A DNA stretch of 64,000 nucleotides from contig NZ_JBBOSU010000001.1 in the NCBI RefSeq assembly GCF_038005225.1, positions 1,538,001-1,602,000 of the forward strand, written 5' to 3'. This document shows positions 63,185-64,000 of this stretch, in pieces (position 1 is the stretch's first letter; every line of letters starts with the position of its first letter). Position numbers and translations under genes: made by a program. The notes under the pieces were generated by a model. The model worked only from the letters and a program-made list of their open reading frames with translations. It did not search any database and was not told the DNA's origin. This DNA comes from Solibacillus sp. FSL K6-1523. Its GTDB lineage: Bacteria > Bacillota > Bacilli > Bacillales_A > Planococcaceae.

Positions 63185-64000
63185 CAATAAAAAAGAGAGA
63201 TTCCATGTAAAATGTAAGTTACCACACAAACTTTTACGAGGAGGAATCTCTCATGGTTAAGAATACCACGATTTTCACGTTACTTCAAAATTTTATTTCT
63301 CAGGAAGAAATCGATGGGATTCTCGCTGAATTTAGTTTTGAAGATACGGCTCGTAAATGTGATGTACCAACGCTTTTAAACTATTTAGTTGGCGCTGCGA
63401 CATTTGAATGGAAAAGCCTACGTTACGCAGCTGATGTGGCGACAGAGAAGGGCTTGAAATCAGTGGATTATTCCACGCTTTCCAAACGTTTAGGCGAACT
63501 AAATTATCTGATCGTCAAACGAATTTTTGAGTTGATTGTTAGTCGATTAAATCGAGCAGCTAGACGCAAATTGAAACTCAAAAAAGAGCTAATGGCTATT
63601 GATTCCACAACGATTACAGTCGGAAAAAACCGCTTACCATGGGCGCTGTACCATGGCGAACGCTCGGGCATTAAATTGCACGTCAGTTTCACAAATCATA
63701 CAGGAATGCCCCTCCAAGTGGTTGAAACAACAGGCTTGAAAAACGATGGACCCATTGGCGTCAAGTTAGAAGATAAGCGTTTTGTCCTTGTCGCAGACCG
63801 TGCTTACTTTTCGATTGATAAGGCAGATTGTTATGCAACAACGAAACAGGATTTTGTCATTCGTTTAAAGGATAATATCCAATTAAACCGGAAAAAATCA
63901 TTAAAAAGAACATCCGTTGCAGGCTCGAACATTGTCGCAGATTTTACGTGTACACTTGGTACGTCACAAAACAAACAAAGAAACGCCACCGTGTTGTTGA
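63185..64000 (+). mobile_element. IS4-type insertion sequence, cut by window end
   Basis: Left end near 63185 (AAAAAAGAGAGATTCCATG), with the transposase gene starting at 63253. The right end lies beyond the window. The 5' half of the same element is found reversed at 50613-51061. Confidence 0.75.
63253..64000 (+). CDS. IS4-family DDE transposase (partial, runs off window)
   Basis: ATG 63253 with a GAGGAGGAATC site opens a frame that stays open to the window edge (about 249 residues). It begins MVKNTTIFTLLQNFISQEEID. Catalytic region: ELMAIDSTTITVGKNRLP (first Asp), LVADRAYFS (second Asp), then DFVIRLKDN. The glutamate of the DDE triad would be further on. No stops or frameshifts are seen, so it may be functional. 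Confidence 0.85.
   Translation, partial: MVKNTTIFTLLQNFISQEEIDGILAEFSFEDTARKCDVPTLLNYLVGAATFEWKSLRYAADVATEKGLKSVDYSTLSKRLGELNYLIVKRIFELIVSRLNRAARRKLKLKKELMAIDSTTITVGKNRLPWALYHGERSGIKLHVSFTNHTGMPLQVVETTGLKNDGPIGVKLEDKRFVLVADRAYFSIDKADCYATTKQDFVIRLKDNIQLNRKKSLKRTSVAGSNIVADFTCTLGTSQNKQRNATVLL

Overview
The window is AT-rich chromosomal DNA from a spore-forming Bacillota. The gene set (SpeG, MgtE, a YclM-type aspartokinase, a CdaS-type diadenylate cyclase, an SLH-anchored YcdB protein, an Rpn-family protein) and strong AGGAGG ribosome binding sites point to the Lysinibacillus/Solibacillus (Planococcaceae) group. This is a judgement from reading, not from a search. No rRNA, tRNA or CRISPR array was seen.

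Layout. 0-4.7 kb: small conserved genes of unknown role (DUF4275, DUF3916, a TPR protein and others), mostly on + with tight spacing. 5.1-8.5 kb: an Rpn-family PD-(D/E)XK protein, a nitronate monooxygenase-like enzyme and a MerR-like coiled-coil protein. 8.7-17.6 kb: topB, then a two-gene Gabija-like defence pair (OLD/TOPRIM ATPase-nuclease and UvrD-like helicase) lying between intact topB and a degraded second topB 5' end; a third, very short topB-start remnant follows an alpha/beta hydrolase. 17.7-22.3 kb: an overlapping operon of an ECF sigma factor, a membrane protein, an ABC ATPase and two ABC-2 permeases.

22.5-50.4 kb is mostly housekeeping and transport: speG, NhaC-type antiporter, quinone oxidoreductase, MFS, MgtE, TetR with a DMT transporter, a heterodimeric ABC exporter preceded by a possible 29-residue peptide, cdaS, aspartate kinase, DsbA-like, TDT transporter, tubby-like, hydrolase, Na/Pi cotransporter, YcdB-SLH protein and MATE. 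50.5-64 kb is an accessory region bracketed by two oppositely oriented copies of one IS4-type element (one truncated, one running off the window). It contains endonuclease V and then about ten small genes that look like orphan polymorphic-toxin immunity genes (macro-domain, DUF1629/Imm11-like twice, Imm26-like, Imm51-like, SUKH, and others), mixed with decayed toxin tips, including an RHS core fused to a GIY-YIG-like tail, and an ISL3 remnant.

The most unusual non-coding signal is a dispersed modular element of about 100-250 bp made of several short hairpins. It occurs near 7.6, 24.5, 36.3 and 53.1 kb, with a solo terminal hairpin at 42.95 kb. Stem sequences differ between copies but pairing is kept, and the 53.1 kb copy lies inside a broken coding region. 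Other notable structures are a 21-bp-period repeat array upstream of the aspartate kinase gene and a matching pair of long stem-loops at 16.3 and 22.4 kb.
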